A DNA stretch of 64,000 bases from Acidobacteriota bacterium (GTDB taxonomy: Bacteria; Acidobacteriota; UBA6911): NCBI GenBank assembly GCA_031271905.1, contig JAISUT010000028.1, forward strand, positions 1 to 64,000, written 5' to 3'. Of this stretch, positions 42,141 to 50,775 are shown piece after piece; position 1 is the stretch's first letter, and every line of letters starts with the position of its first letter. Under the pieces are notes generated by a model. The model was not told the origin of the DNA, searched no databases, and was given only the letters and a program-made list of their open reading frames with translations. A program made the position numbers and the translations under genes.

Positions 42141-43853
42141 TCACGCAGCGGGTGGTCGGCGGCGGGGCGGGAGCGCCTTCTGCAACAAACACGCCAGCAG
42201 CACCATCGCCGCGCAGCCGATGACGTTGTACCAGAGGTACGGGATCTCCGTGAAAACGAAGCAGCCCAAGACCAGCGCCTCCGCCGCGAGCGCCGCGACG
42301 AAGACCGGCGTCCCCGAGACCCCCTTCAAGAAGAACGCGATCAGGAACAGCCCCAATATCGTGCCGTAGAAGAGCGAGCCGAGGATGTTGACCGCCTCGA
42401 TGAGCGAGCCCTGCCGGTTGGCGAACAGCGCGAAGCCGATGGCGAACAGCCCCCAGAAGACGGTGGCCAGGCGCGAGACCCGCAGATAGTGCCGGTCGTC
42501 CCGGTCGGCGCGGACGAGGCGCTTGTAGATGTCGATGACCGTCGTCGATGCCAGCGCGTTCAGCTCGGCGGCGGTCGAAGACATGGAAGCCGCGAGGATG
42601 GCGGCCAGCACCAGCCCGACCAGCCCCGTCGGCAGGACGTGGATGGCGAAGTTCAGGAAAATGTAGTTCGTGTCGTCCGCGGCGGCGTCCGGGGCGGCGG
42701 CGCGGACAAGCCCTTTCGCCTCGGAGCGCAGGCGCAGCTCCTCGCGGTGCAGACGCCGCATGGACGCCACCGCGTCGTCGTCGAAACCGCGCCCGACGGA
42801 ACCGGAGGCCCCGGCGGCGGCGAGCGCCGCCCGGATGACCGACTGCTTCTCGGCATGGACGCGGGCGAAGTCCCCTTCCAATCGCCGGTACGCCCCGGCA
42901 TCCTCCCCGGCGTGGGCGGCGGCTTCCGCGCCCGGGTTGAAATTGAGCGGCGGCAAGGCGAACTGGTAATAGGCGAAGACCAGCACGCCCAGGAGCAGGA
43001 TGGCGAACTGCATCGGGATTTTGACGATGCCGTTGGCAAGCAGCCCGATGCGGCTCTCGCGGACGCTGCGCCCGGCCAGGTAGCGCGACACCTGCGACTG
43101 GTCGGTGCCGAAATAGGAGAGCGCGAGGAACGTCCCGCCGACCAGCCCGCTCCAGAAGTTGTAGCGGTCGCGCCAGTCGAAGTCGAAGGTCAGGACGTTC
43201 ATCTTCCCCAGCTTGCCCGCGACGCGCACCGCGTCGAGGCCCGACACGCCTTCGGGCAGGGCGCACAGGACGAGGACGAACGCCAGCCCCATCCCCAGGG
43301 CGACGATCGCCATCTGCAGCAGGTGGGTCTTGCCGACCGCCTCGGACCCGCCCACCGCCGTGTAGAGCACGACCAGCGCGCCGATGACGGCGACGGTCAG
43401 GCGCAGCTCCCAGCCGAGCAGGACGGTGAGGATGAGCGCGGGGGCGAGGATGGTGAAACCGGCGGCCAGACCGCGTTGGACAAGGAACAGGAACGCGCCG
43501 AGCAGGCGGTTTTTCAGGTCGAACCGCTGTTCGAGGAACTCATACGCGGTGAAGACCTTCAGGCGGTGGAAGAGCGGCACCGCCGTCTGGCAGAGGATGA
43601 TCATCGCGACGGGCAGGCCGAGGTAGAACTGCACGAAGCGCATCCCGTCCACATACGCCTGCCCCGGCGTGGAGAGGAAGGTGATGGCGCTGGCCTGGGT
43701 CGCCATGACCGAGAGCATGACCGCGAACCACGGGGTCGAGCGGCCGGCGAGCAGGTACCGTTCGGTGCTTCCGGCATGGCGGGTCTTCCAGACGCCGTAC
43801 AGGACGACGAACGCCGAGAAGCCGACCATGACCAGCCAATCGATCCAGCTCAT
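42141..43853 (-). CDS. Sodium:solute symporter (SSS family)
   Basis: The 570-residue inner-membrane carrier starts at ATG 43853 (MSWIDWLVMVGFSAFVVLYG), nine bases after the 46-residue gene. About 13-14 hydrophobic helices are visible. SSS marks include YLLAGRSTPWFAVMLSVMAT, ASAITFLSTPGQAY, YFGTDQSQVSRYLAGRS and LAAILAASMSSTAAELNALAS. An unusually polar insert of about 100 residues (about 300-400) separates two helix groups. The family imports sugars, amino acids or other solutes with Na+; the substrate is unknown. With the PIG-L gene upstream it may take up a deacetylated product; that is a guess. Confidence 0.9.
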   Translation of the reverse strand: MSWIDWLVMVGFSAFVVLYGVWKTRHAGSTERYLLAGRSTPWFAVMLSVMATQASAITFLSTPGQAYVDGMRFVQFYLGLPVAMIILCQTAVPLFHRLKVFTAYEFLEQRFDLKNRLLGAFLFLVQRGLAAGFTILAPALILTVLLGWELRLTVAVIGALVVLYTAVGGSEAVGKTHLLQMAIVALGMGLAFVLVLCALPEGVSGLDAVRVAGKLGKMNVLTFDFDWRDRYNFWSGLVGGTFLALSYFGTDQSQVSRYLAGRSVRESRIGLLANGIVKIPMQFAILLLGVLVFAYYQFALPPLNFNPGAEAAAHAGEDAGAYRRLEGDFARVHAEKQSVIRAALAAAGASGSVGRGFDDDAVASMRRLHREELRLRSEAKGLVRAAAPDAAADDTNYIFLNFAIHVLPTGLVGLVLAAILAASMSSTAAELNALASTTVIDIYKRLVRADRDDRHYLRVSRLATVFWGLFAIGFALFANRQGSLIEAVNILGSLFYGTILGLFLIAFFLKGVSGTPVFVAALAAEALVLGCFVFTEIPYLWYNVIGCAAMVLLACLLQKALPPRRRPPAA

Positions 43854-43861
43854 CGGGGCAC

Positions 43862-44002
43862 CTAGGAAAAGACCTTGGTTATCAGATAGAAGACCATGAT
43901 CAGCAACAACAAATTCCCTAAGAGGGCGAGGTAGATGCCGCGCCATGTCTTGAAAACGGGCGGCCTCTCCTCCGGCGCAGCATCTGCGGGGCGCGTCGTC
44001 AT
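43862..44002 (-). CDS. 46-residue single-pass membrane protein
   Basis: ATG 44002 overlaps the stop of the PIG-L gene by four bases (ATGA). The product is 46 residues: a polar N-terminus (MTTRPADAAPEERPPVFKTW) and one hydrophobic helix (about 23-42: YLALLGNLLLLIMVFYLITK). It ends eight bases before the symporter start. Its position between an exported deacetylase and a symporter suggests a small accessory subunit of the symporter, as small transmembrane proteins often are. I recognise no named family. Confidence 0.65.
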   Translation of the reverse strand: MTTRPADAAPEERPPVFKTWRGIYLALLGNLLLLIMVFYLITKVFS

Positions 44003-46662
44003 CGCTTCCGCGCCTCCAGCATGTTCTGGAAAAGGCGGAACGCGCCGGGGACGCCCGCCGGGAGCTGCCGGAAGAAGGCGAGGCTGGTGTAGACGAAGAC
44101 CCCCTCGCCGTATTCGCAATAGAGCGTGCCCCCCTCCAAGTCCCGCTCCCCCGCGTCATGCCCAGCGAACAGCGGCGTGTAGCGCCCGTCCCACTGCTCG
44201 GCGAAGTACAGGCCGCGCTCCTGCACCCAGCCCTCGAAATCGTCCTCGGCGATGGCGTTCGGCGCGACTAGGAGCGGGTGCGCGGGGTCGAGCGGGCGCA
44301 GCTCGGCGTCCTCCTCGACGATGCGGTCGCGCCCGACCTTGAACGGGTACGGCCCGATGTCGGCGGTCTGCAAGCCGGTGTTGACGTTGTACTGCACGAT
44401 GTAGGTCCCGCCGTTTTTCACGAAGTCCATCAACAGCGGCTGGGCGAAGCGCATCCGCTCGCGGGTGTTGTAGGCGCGGATGCCCGCGACGACGATGTCC
44501 AGGCCGGAGAGCGCCTCCGCGTTCAACGCCTCGTCGTCAAGGAGCGTCACCTCGTAGCCCATGTCCTTCAATATCTCCGGCAGGTCGTCGCCGGAGCCCA
44601 TGATGTAGCCAAGCCGCTTCTTCGCCCGCCCCGCCGGGCGCGCGTCCAAGGGGACCAGCCGCAGCACGGCGTCCGTGAAATGCACCTGGGCGTCGATGTG
44701 GGGGTAGTCGATCTCGGCCAGGGAATAGGAATATTCTTCCCCATCGACGTCCACGACGGCGCGCACGTCGGCGGCTTCGGCACCGGCGGGAGGCCGGACG
44801 CGGAAGGCCGCGACCTTCTCGCCGTGCCGTTTCGCGAATTCGAAGGGGACCGCTTCCGGTTCGACCGCCCAGCCCTCCGGCGCTTCCAGGCGCACCGTCC
44901 CCTTGTTGGCGACGTCGTGGTTTTTCAACGTCACGGCGATCTCCTTCCCCTCGCCCGCGCCGCCGTCACGCCCGCCGTGGAAGACCGCCACCTTCTGCTT
45001 GAAATCGGCGGTGACGGGGGGGCGCACCTCGAAGGGGCGCTGCCTCTCCCCCTCGGCGCGCTCCACCCAGCGATAGCGCACCGGGACGACGAACGCGAAC
45101 GTCTCGCCCATGATCTCCAGCGCCACCGCCACGGAAAACGCCGGGAGGTTCTCGGGCGGCCCGACGTCCCGCTGGTCGGCGACGACGTAGGCGCCCTCCT
45201 CCGGCGGCTCACGCAGCCAGTAAGGCTGCGAGACCGGGGACTGCGGACGGAACAGGACGCTTTGGCGGATGGACGCCGTCACGTTGTGCGGGACGTCCCG
45301 CCCGGCGTAGGCGTAATACGTGTAGTCCCGCACGTCCGCGCCGTTGCGCCAGCCGTCCGTCGGGCGGCCCTCCTCCGCGACGCCGATCTCCCACCGGGTC
45401 ATCCCGTCGGGCGTGGCGCGAAAAACCAAGGTTTGGCGCGGGAAACCGAGGTAGCGCACCCGGAGCGGCCGCCCCGTCCGCTGGATCACGCTGACGTCGA
45501 TGGCGGTCGCGTTCTGGGACAAGCCCGTCACCTGGGGCGAGGCGGAGTAGTCTTCCGCGAACGCCTCGACGCGCAGCCCCGCGCAGTCCCGGATCAAATC
45601 GAGCAGTTCCCGCCGTTTCAACGAGACCCAGGGGTCGTCGCCGAGCCGCGCCATCTCCGCGTCCAGCTCCAGCAGCGCGGGCAGCAGCGCGGCGGGGTCG
45701 TCGCCGCGATAGGAGGCCAGGATGTCCGCGATTTTTCGCGCGACGGCCCCGCCCCCCGCGACGCGCGACCACGAGACGTCGACGCCGTCCATGATGTCGC
45801 CCCGCGCCGGCTCTCCGTCGAGCTGCTTGAAATACTCCATCTGCGAGCCGCTGGACGGGAGCGAGCCGAAGCCCTGGCTCTTGTGCATGCTCCGGCTGCG
45901 CCCCGCGAGTTCGTTGTAGGACTGGCCGAGCAGGGGGTTGTAGGCGCCGATGTCCACGCCGGGCAGGTCGTCGTCCGCGCCCGCCGCCGCGCCGAAACGG
46001 AAGCTGTTCAGGAGGATGCGCCTGGTCTTCCACGGCTTCACATGTTCGAGCTGTTCGGGGAAGCGCCCGGGGTCGGCGGCCGCCGCGAACGCCTCGACCG
46101 CCAAGATAGCGGACGCCGTGTGGTGCCCGTGCCCGCCGCCGCCCCCTTCCTCGGTGGGGAAGCGCGTGACGATGACGTCGGGGCGGAAGTTGCGGATCAC
46201 CCAGACGACGTCGGCGAGCACGCGGTCGTGACCCCAGAACCCGAACGTCTCCGCCACCGACTTGGAGTAGCCGAAGTCGATGGCGCGGGTGAAGAACTGC
46301 TCCCCGCCGTCGATGCGCCGCGCCGCCAGCAGCTCCTGCGAGCGGAGGATGCCGATGTCGGCCCCTTTCTCCGTGCCGATGAGGTTCTGCCCGCCGTCGC
46401 CGCGCGTGACGGACAGGTACCCGGCGCGGTATTTCCTCTCCTTCGCCCAGTAGGCGATGAGCCCCGTGTTCTCGTCGTCCGGGTGCGCGGCGATGTAGAG
46501 CACCGAGCCGAGGACGTCCAGCTTCTCCAGCGCGAGGCGCACCTCGGCGGCGTCGCGCACCCCGGCGTCTGCCGCCGCGTAGAGCGCGCCTGCGGATAGA
46601 CCTGCGCACAGAAATAGGAAAATGGAAACCAGCGAGATTGGAAAGCGGCGTTTCATAGTCAT
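43999..46662 (-). CDS. Large secreted PIG-L (LmbE-type) deacetylase
   Basis: The 887-residue protein has a signal peptide (about 8-30). The PIG-L domain (about 50-330) carries the metal/catalytic motif AAHPDDE (His60, Asp62, Asp63) and the later zinc-ligand GGGHGHHTASA; SVTRGDGGQNLIG is also typical. About 550 further residues form beta-rich domains, ending in a glutamine-amidotransferase/trehalose-utilisation-like fold (LPEILKDMGYEVTLLDDEAL, DIVVAGIRAYNTRERM, GTYIVQYNV). PIG-L enzymes remove N-acetyl groups from GlcNAc-type sugars. Export and length suggest action on external glycans. The stop overlaps the 46-residue gene. Confidence 0.88.
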   Translation of the reverse strand: MTMKRRFPISLVSIFLFLCAGLSAGALYAAADAGVRDAAEVRLALEKLDVLGSVLYIAAHPDDENTGLIAYWAKERKYRAGYLSVTRGDGGQNLIGTEKGADIGILRSQELLAARRIDGGEQFFTRAIDFGYSKSVAETFGFWGHDRVLADVVWVIRNFRPDVIVTRFPTEEGGGGGHGHHTASAILAVEAFAAAADPGRFPEQLEHVKPWKTRRILLNSFRFGAAAGADDDLPGVDIGAYNPLLGQSYNELAGRSRSMHKSQGFGSLPSSGSQMEYFKQLDGEPARGDIMDGVDVSWSRVAGGGAVARKIADILASYRGDDPAALLPALLELDAEMARLGDDPWVSLKRRELLDLIRDCAGLRVEAFAEDYSASPQVTGLSQNATAIDVSVIQRTGRPLRVRYLGFPRQTLVFRATPDGMTRWEIGVAEEGRPTDGWRNGADVRDYTYYAYAGRDVPHNVTASIRQSVLFRPQSPVSQPYWLREPPEEGAYVVADQRDVGPPENLPAFSVAVALEIMGETFAFVVPVRYRWVERAEGERQRPFEVRPPVTADFKQKVAVFHGGRDGGAGEGKEIAVTLKNHDVANKGTVRLEAPEGWAVEPEAVPFEFAKRHGEKVAAFRVRPPAGAEAADVRAVVDVDGEEYSYSLAEIDYPHIDAQVHFTDAVLRLVPLDARPAGRAKKRLGYIMGSGDDLPEILKDMGYEVTLLDDEALNAEALSGLDIVVAGIRAYNTRERMRFAQPLLMDFVKNGGTYIVQYNVNTGLQTADIGPYPFKVGRDRIVEEDAELRPLDPAHPLLVAPNAIAEDDFEGWVQERGLYFAEQWDGRYTPLFAGHDAGERDLEGGTLYCEYGEGVFVYTSLAFFRQLPAGVPGAFRLFQNMLEARKR

Positions 46663-46725
46663 GTCCCGGCCCGGCGCGCGGGACGGTCCGCGCGGACGGC
46701 GCTCCCTATATGTTTTTCCACGGCG

Positions 46726-47382
46726 TCACTCTGTCGCGAGGCGGACGCCGAGTTCGTAAGCCTTCTTGCAGTCCTCGGGGAAGGTCTTCTCGGCCTTTTT
46801 CACCCGCTCCGCCGGATCGACCATGCTGAAGACGTACTTCGAATAGTCGTCGAACTGCCTGGTCTCGCACGCCAGCGCCGATTCCGCAGGCCGCCCGAAG
46901 ATCATGCCCGCCGACCACCCGTTCCCCTCGATGTGGACGGGGTATTTCACGTCCTTGAACTGCGCCTCGCCGACGTTCATGGTGTAGATCCACGCCGACT
47001 TCACCTTGCGCGGGAAGAGCGTGACCGGCGGCCAGGCGTAGACCAGGTACTGGAAAAAGAGGCGTTCGGTGAAGGAGCGCATCATGCCGGTCATGGTGCC
47101 GAAGTAGAACGGCGTGCCGAAGACCAGCGCACCGGCCTCGTCGTGTATCTTCTCGAGCAGCGGCGTGAGGCCGTCGCGGACGGCGCAGCGGCCATGGCTC
47201 TTCCCGTCCTTGAGCTTGCAGGCGAAGCAGCTATGGCAGCCCTTGTAGTCGTAATCGTAAAGGTGGACGAGCTCGGTCGCCGCGCCCGTGGAAGCCGCCC
47301 CCGCGAGGGCGTGCTCCAGCATGGTCGCGGTGTTCCACTTCTTGCGCGGGCTGCCGTTGACGGCGATAACTTTCATGTCCAT
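46726..47382 (-). CDS. NADPH-dependent FMN reductase / iron-sulfur flavoprotein-like
   Basis: The 218-residue flavodoxin-fold protein starts at ATG 47382, five bases after GGAGG; the neighbouring in-frame ATGs at 47385 and 47376 are alternatives. The FMN phosphate loop is NGSPRKKWNTATM and the isoalloxazine loop GTPFYFGTMTGMMRSFTERL. A cysteine set, GCHSCFACKLKDGKSHGRC, matches the compact Cys motif of iron-sulfur flavoproteins, so it may bind a [4Fe-4S] cluster. It probably reduces flavin, quinone or O2 species. It lies 24 bases downstream of the cytochrome gene, same strand. Confidence 0.85.
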   Translation of the reverse strand: MDMKVIAVNGSPRKKWNTATMLEHALAGAASTGAATELVHLYDYDYKGCHSCFACKLKDGKSHGRCAVRDGLTPLLEKIHDEAGALVFGTPFYFGTMTGMMRSFTERLFFQYLVYAWPPVTLFPRKVKSAWIYTMNVGEAQFKDVKYPVHIEGNGWSAGMIFGRPAESALACETRQFDDYSKYVFSMVDPAERVKKAEKTFPEDCKKAYELGVRLATE

Positions 47383-47409
47383 CATCTCCTCCGTGTCGCG
47401 GATTCAGGT

Positions 47410-48789
47410 TTACTTCGCGGTCACAGTCACCTGGTCGGCGGCGACGGTGACGACCGGGACTTCGCCGATCTCCACCAGGTCGGCGACAGACTGCGGCAGC
47501 CGCCGGTAGCTGAGCACGGCTTTGATCTCCACCTCGCCCTTGGCGAGTCCCGCAGGCACGTCCCAGGAGTATTTCTCCACCACCGCCTCAAGCGGCTTCA
47601 GACGGTTGTCGAAGACATCGGTGTCGGCGGTGTACCACTGGGCGACGGTCTCCTGCCCTTCGGCGTTCAGGTAGACCTTGCGGTAGAGGCGGTCGCCCTC
47701 CGGCAGCGCGTCGCGCGAGACGCCTTTGAAATCATCGAGCCCCATGATCTTCCCCAGGTCGAAGTAGGCGGGCTTGGCGGTGGTGACGCTGTAGCTCTTC
47801 TCCGGCGAGTCGCCCGGCGCGAGGCTCGCGGGGATGTGCCACGTCTTGCCTGCGGCGTCGCGCGCCTCGATACGCAGCCACAGTTGCCGCTCCTCGGCCG
47901 AACCGGTGGGGATGCGGTGCCCGGCGCGGCTGTTCTGCACGGTGACGGCGATCTCGAAGCGTTGCCCCGCCTGCGCCTCCTTGCCGAGCGGGTGGATGAA
48001 GACCTGCGCCGCCCCGGCGAGCATGTTGGGCGAGTAGGCGCCTTGGAAGATGTGCTGGGCGACGTCGGCACGCTCCGGCGCACCTGTCGCGGCTTTGCCG
48101 GGGGCGGGGGGCATGTGGCAGCTCAGGCAGTAGATCTCCGCCTTGGCGTAGGGGCTTTGCGCCCACTCCCGCTGCGTCTCCTTGACCCACGCCCCCCAAG
48201 GGCTGGTCTCGTTGTGGCAGACGCCGCAAAGCTCCGACTTCTTGAAGAGGTCCGACTGCCGCGCCTCGTGCAGCATGGGCTTTGAATCCGCGCGCGGACC
48301 GTGCTTGACCTTGCCGGGGCTGACGGCGAAGCCGCCGTTGGCGGGGACGTCCCCCTCGAAGCCGACGATGGAGTGGCACATGTCGCAGGAGACGCCGTCG
48401 GCCTTGGGGTCGGCCTTGCCCGCCTCGGCGGGCGGGATGTCGCCCGCGAGGAAGGCCTGCGGCGCGTGGCAGTTGATGCAGCCCGCCTTCACCGGGGCGA
48501 CCTTGGGCTCCCGCCCGGCGTGGGGGAGCGCCAGCTTGAAATATTCCGCCTGATCCCAGGGGAGCGCCTGCGCGCGCGCCATCGCCGACTGCTGGAACTG
48601 CGCGGCGATGTCCTTATGGCACATCGCGCACCGTTCGGACGGCTCGTAGGCGTCGTATTTGTGCGCCCCCTGCGGCGTCTTCCTCAACGCCTCTTCCGTA
48701 AAACCGGCATCGCCGCCGGCGCAGAAAGCGCACGCCGCCCCGACGAGGGCGATGGCGCATTTCGCCAAGGTTCTGTTTCGCGTACCCAT
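47410..48789 (-). CDS. Exported five-haem cytochrome c
   Basis: The 459-residue protein starts at ATG 48789, seven bases after GGGGAGG, with a signal peptide (about 7-24). Five haem c sites are visible: CAMCH (54-58), CINCH (104-108), CDMCH (135-139), CGVCH (188-192) and CLSCH (221-225). Extra His and Met residues could act as distal ligands. The C-terminal half (about 255-459) has no haem and looks beta-sandwich-like (RFEIAVTVQNSRAGHRIPTG). This layout occurs in periplasmic multihaem electron carriers of respiratory chains. It is probably co-transcribed with the flavin reductase. Confidence 0.9.
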   Translation of the reverse strand: MGTRNRTLAKCAIALVGAACAFCAGGDAGFTEEALRKTPQGAHKYDAYEPSERCAMCHKDIAAQFQQSAMARAQALPWDQAEYFKLALPHAGREPKVAPVKAGCINCHAPQAFLAGDIPPAEAGKADPKADGVSCDMCHSIVGFEGDVPANGGFAVSPGKVKHGPRADSKPMLHEARQSDLFKKSELCGVCHNETSPWGAWVKETQREWAQSPYAKAEIYCLSCHMPPAPGKAATGAPERADVAQHIFQGAYSPNMLAGAAQVFIHPLGKEAQAGQRFEIAVTVQNSRAGHRIPTGSAEERQLWLRIEARDAAGKTWHIPASLAPGDSPEKSYSVTTAKPAYFDLGKIMGLDDFKGVSRDALPEGDRLYRKVYLNAEGQETVAQWYTADTDVFDNRLKPLEAVVEKYSWDVPAGLAKGEVEIKAVLSYRRLPQSVADLVEIGEVPVVTVAADQVTVTAK

Positions 48790-48912
48790 CCGTCGCCTCC
48801 CCATGAATCAAGATGCGTCGCCGCCGGTGGCGCGAGCCGCCGCGACATACTGGCAATCATACATCGTTTCGGGGAAAACCGATACGCATTAAGATGGGGC
48901 GGGCGCCTTCCG

Positions 48913-50451
48913 TCAGCGCCCGGAGGGAGGCCCCGCGCCGGGGAGCCAGGACGGAAGGGCGTCCAGGGGCTGTCCCCAGAACAGCGGGAGCAGGAGATAG
49001 ACGGCGGCGGGGATCAGGACGAAGGAGACCAGGTTTATCCAAACCCCCGCCAGCGCCATGTCCCTGATGCTGAAGCAGCCGCTGCCGTAAGCCACGGCGT
49101 TGGGAGGCGTGGCGACGGGGAACATGAAGGCGTAGGATGCCGCGACGGCGGCGGCGAGCATGGGGCCGAGGGGGTTCATGCCGAGCGCCACGCCGACGGT
49201 TCCCATGAGGGGGACCATGAGCGTGGCGGTGGCGGTGTTGGAGGTGACCTCCGTCAGCAGGATGGTGAAGACGACGACCAGCGACATGAAGACGTAGGCG
49301 TGCACCCCCCGCAGGTCGCCGAATGCGTCGGCGGCGTACTGGGTCAGCCCGGTGACGGCGAAGCCGTGCGCGATGGCCAGCCCCCCGCCGAAGAGCAGCA
49401 CCACGTCCCAAGGGATCGTGACCGCCGTCCGCCAGTCCAAGAGGAACTCCCGCTTCTTGAGATCGACGGGGAGCGCGAACAACAGCAACGCGCCGCCGAT
49501 GGCGATGGTGGAGTCGTCGATGTGATCCAGCCCCAGAGGCTTGGCGACGAAGCCCCGGGCGATCCAGGCGACCGCCATGAGTCCGGCGACGGCGAGCACC
49601 GCCGCCGCCGGACGCGACAACGGGCCGAGGCGCGCCAGCTCGCCGTCGATCACCCCGTCCGCCCGCCCGCGGCCGAACCCCTTGGTGGGGAATTGCAGGC
49701 GGCACAGGATGAACCAGGTGGCGAGGAGGGTGACGGCGGCGAGGGGGCAGCCGAACAGCATCCACTGGCCGAAGGTGATCTCGTAGCCGTACATCTGCCG
49801 CACGACGCCGACCAAGATGGCGTTGGGCGGCGTGCCGATGATGGTGGCAAGCCCTCCGATGGACGCGGCGTAGGCGACGCCCAGCATCAGGGCGCGTCCG
49901 AAGTTCAGGTCGGGGTTCGAGCCCGCCTGCCCGCCCGCCTTGATCTGCGCGGCGCCGAGGCCGGTCACCTCGCCCACGACGGCGAGGCCGATGGGGACCA
50001 TCATCATGGCGGTGGCGCTGTTGCTGACCCACATGGACAGGAACGCCGTCGCCGCCATGAACCCCAGCACGAGCCGCGACGGGCTCATGCCGACCACCTT
50101 GATGGTGTGCAGGGCTATCCACCGGTGCAGATTCCACTTCTCCATCGTCACGGCGAGGAAGAAGCCGCCCATGAAAAGGTAGATCACGTCGCTGGCGTAG
50201 GGGGCGGCGGCATCCTTGGGACTCATGACGCCCAGCGCGGGGAAGGCGAAGATGGGGATGAGTCCGGTGGCGGGGATGGGGACGGCCTCGGTGATCCACC
50301 AGACGGCCATGAGCGCCGTGACGCACGCCACGTCCCACGCCCCCCGGGTCATCCCCACGGGGACGGACATGGCGAAGCGCATCACGCCGAAGACCGCCAG
50401 ACCGCCGAAAAAACCGATGTATTTTCCAAAAGGTGCGCCCGGAAGCCGCAT
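48913..50451 (-). CDS. DASS/SLC13-type sodium:carboxylate or sulfate carrier
   Basis: The 512-residue membrane protein starts at ATG 50451, six bases after GGGAGG. It has 11-12 hydrophobic segments and the two inverted SNT signatures of the DASS family, SNSATAMMMVP and SNTATATLMVP, each followed by a TPPNA loop (GTPPNAILVG, ATPPNAVAYG). WWITEAVPIPATGLIPIFAF at the start is characteristic. It probably imports C4-dicarboxylates or a related anion with Na+. Its 324-base upstream region is shared with a divergent gene. Confidence 0.92.
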   Translation of the reverse strand: MRLPGAPFGKYIGFFGGLAVFGVMRFAMSVPVGMTRGAWDVACVTALMAVWWITEAVPIPATGLIPIFAFPALGVMSPKDAAAPYASDVIYLFMGGFFLAVTMEKWNLHRWIALHTIKVVGMSPSRLVLGFMAATAFLSMWVSNSATAMMMVPIGLAVVGEVTGLGAAQIKAGGQAGSNPDLNFGRALMLGVAYAASIGGLATIIGTPPNAILVGVVRQMYGYEITFGQWMLFGCPLAAVTLLATWFILCRLQFPTKGFGRGRADGVIDGELARLGPLSRPAAAVLAVAGLMAVAWIARGFVAKPLGLDHIDDSTIAIGGALLLFALPVDLKKREFLLDWRTAVTIPWDVVLLFGGGLAIAHGFAVTGLTQYAADAFGDLRGVHAYVFMSLVVVFTILLTEVTSNTATATLMVPLMGTVGVALGMNPLGPMLAAAVAASYAFMFPVATPPNAVAYGSGCFSIRDMALAGVWINLVSFVLIPAAVYLLLPLFWGQPLDALPSWLPGAGPPSGR

Positions 50452-50643
50452 GTCCGCCCTCCCGCGTCGTTTATGGCACTTAAGTAAGAAGACCGCGTCG
50501 TTTCGCGTCATGGCGGCAGACCGACGCACGGCCATGTCCCTATGGAGGGGCTTATCGGCGCCAGCGCGGCTGCGCCGAAGGTTTTTCTTTCCCGCCGCCT
50601 GGGCTCGCCGCCTGCGATGGGGCCGGCAGGCGCCTGCGGCGGG

Positions 50644-50675
50644 TGCCCGACATGCCCGACATGTCCCGAACATGT
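50644..50675. promoter_or_regulatory. Short direct repeats in a divergent promoter region
   Basis: TGCCCGACA occurs twice in tandem (50644-50652, 50653-50661), then the variant TGTCCCGAACATGT (50662-50675). They sit in the 324-base gap between the divergent DASS carrier and the gene at 50776, and could be a regulator's operator array. The rest of the gap (50452-50775) contains no gene I can see. Confidence 0.4.
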
Positions 50676-50775
50676 AATCCTTTTCCCCGGTTCCGCCGAA
50701 ATACATAATAGGCTCGCAATTTTTCCTCCGGTGTCGGCGCGACGCCTTCTCCCCGACCCGGATGGGGGCGCACCG

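Noticed and set aside
48301-50487. A 728-codon plus-strand open frame opposite the cytochrome and DASS genes
   Set aside because: Highly charged low-complexity product (runs of DGE, HRR) and no motifs; the minus strand has haem and transporter signatures.
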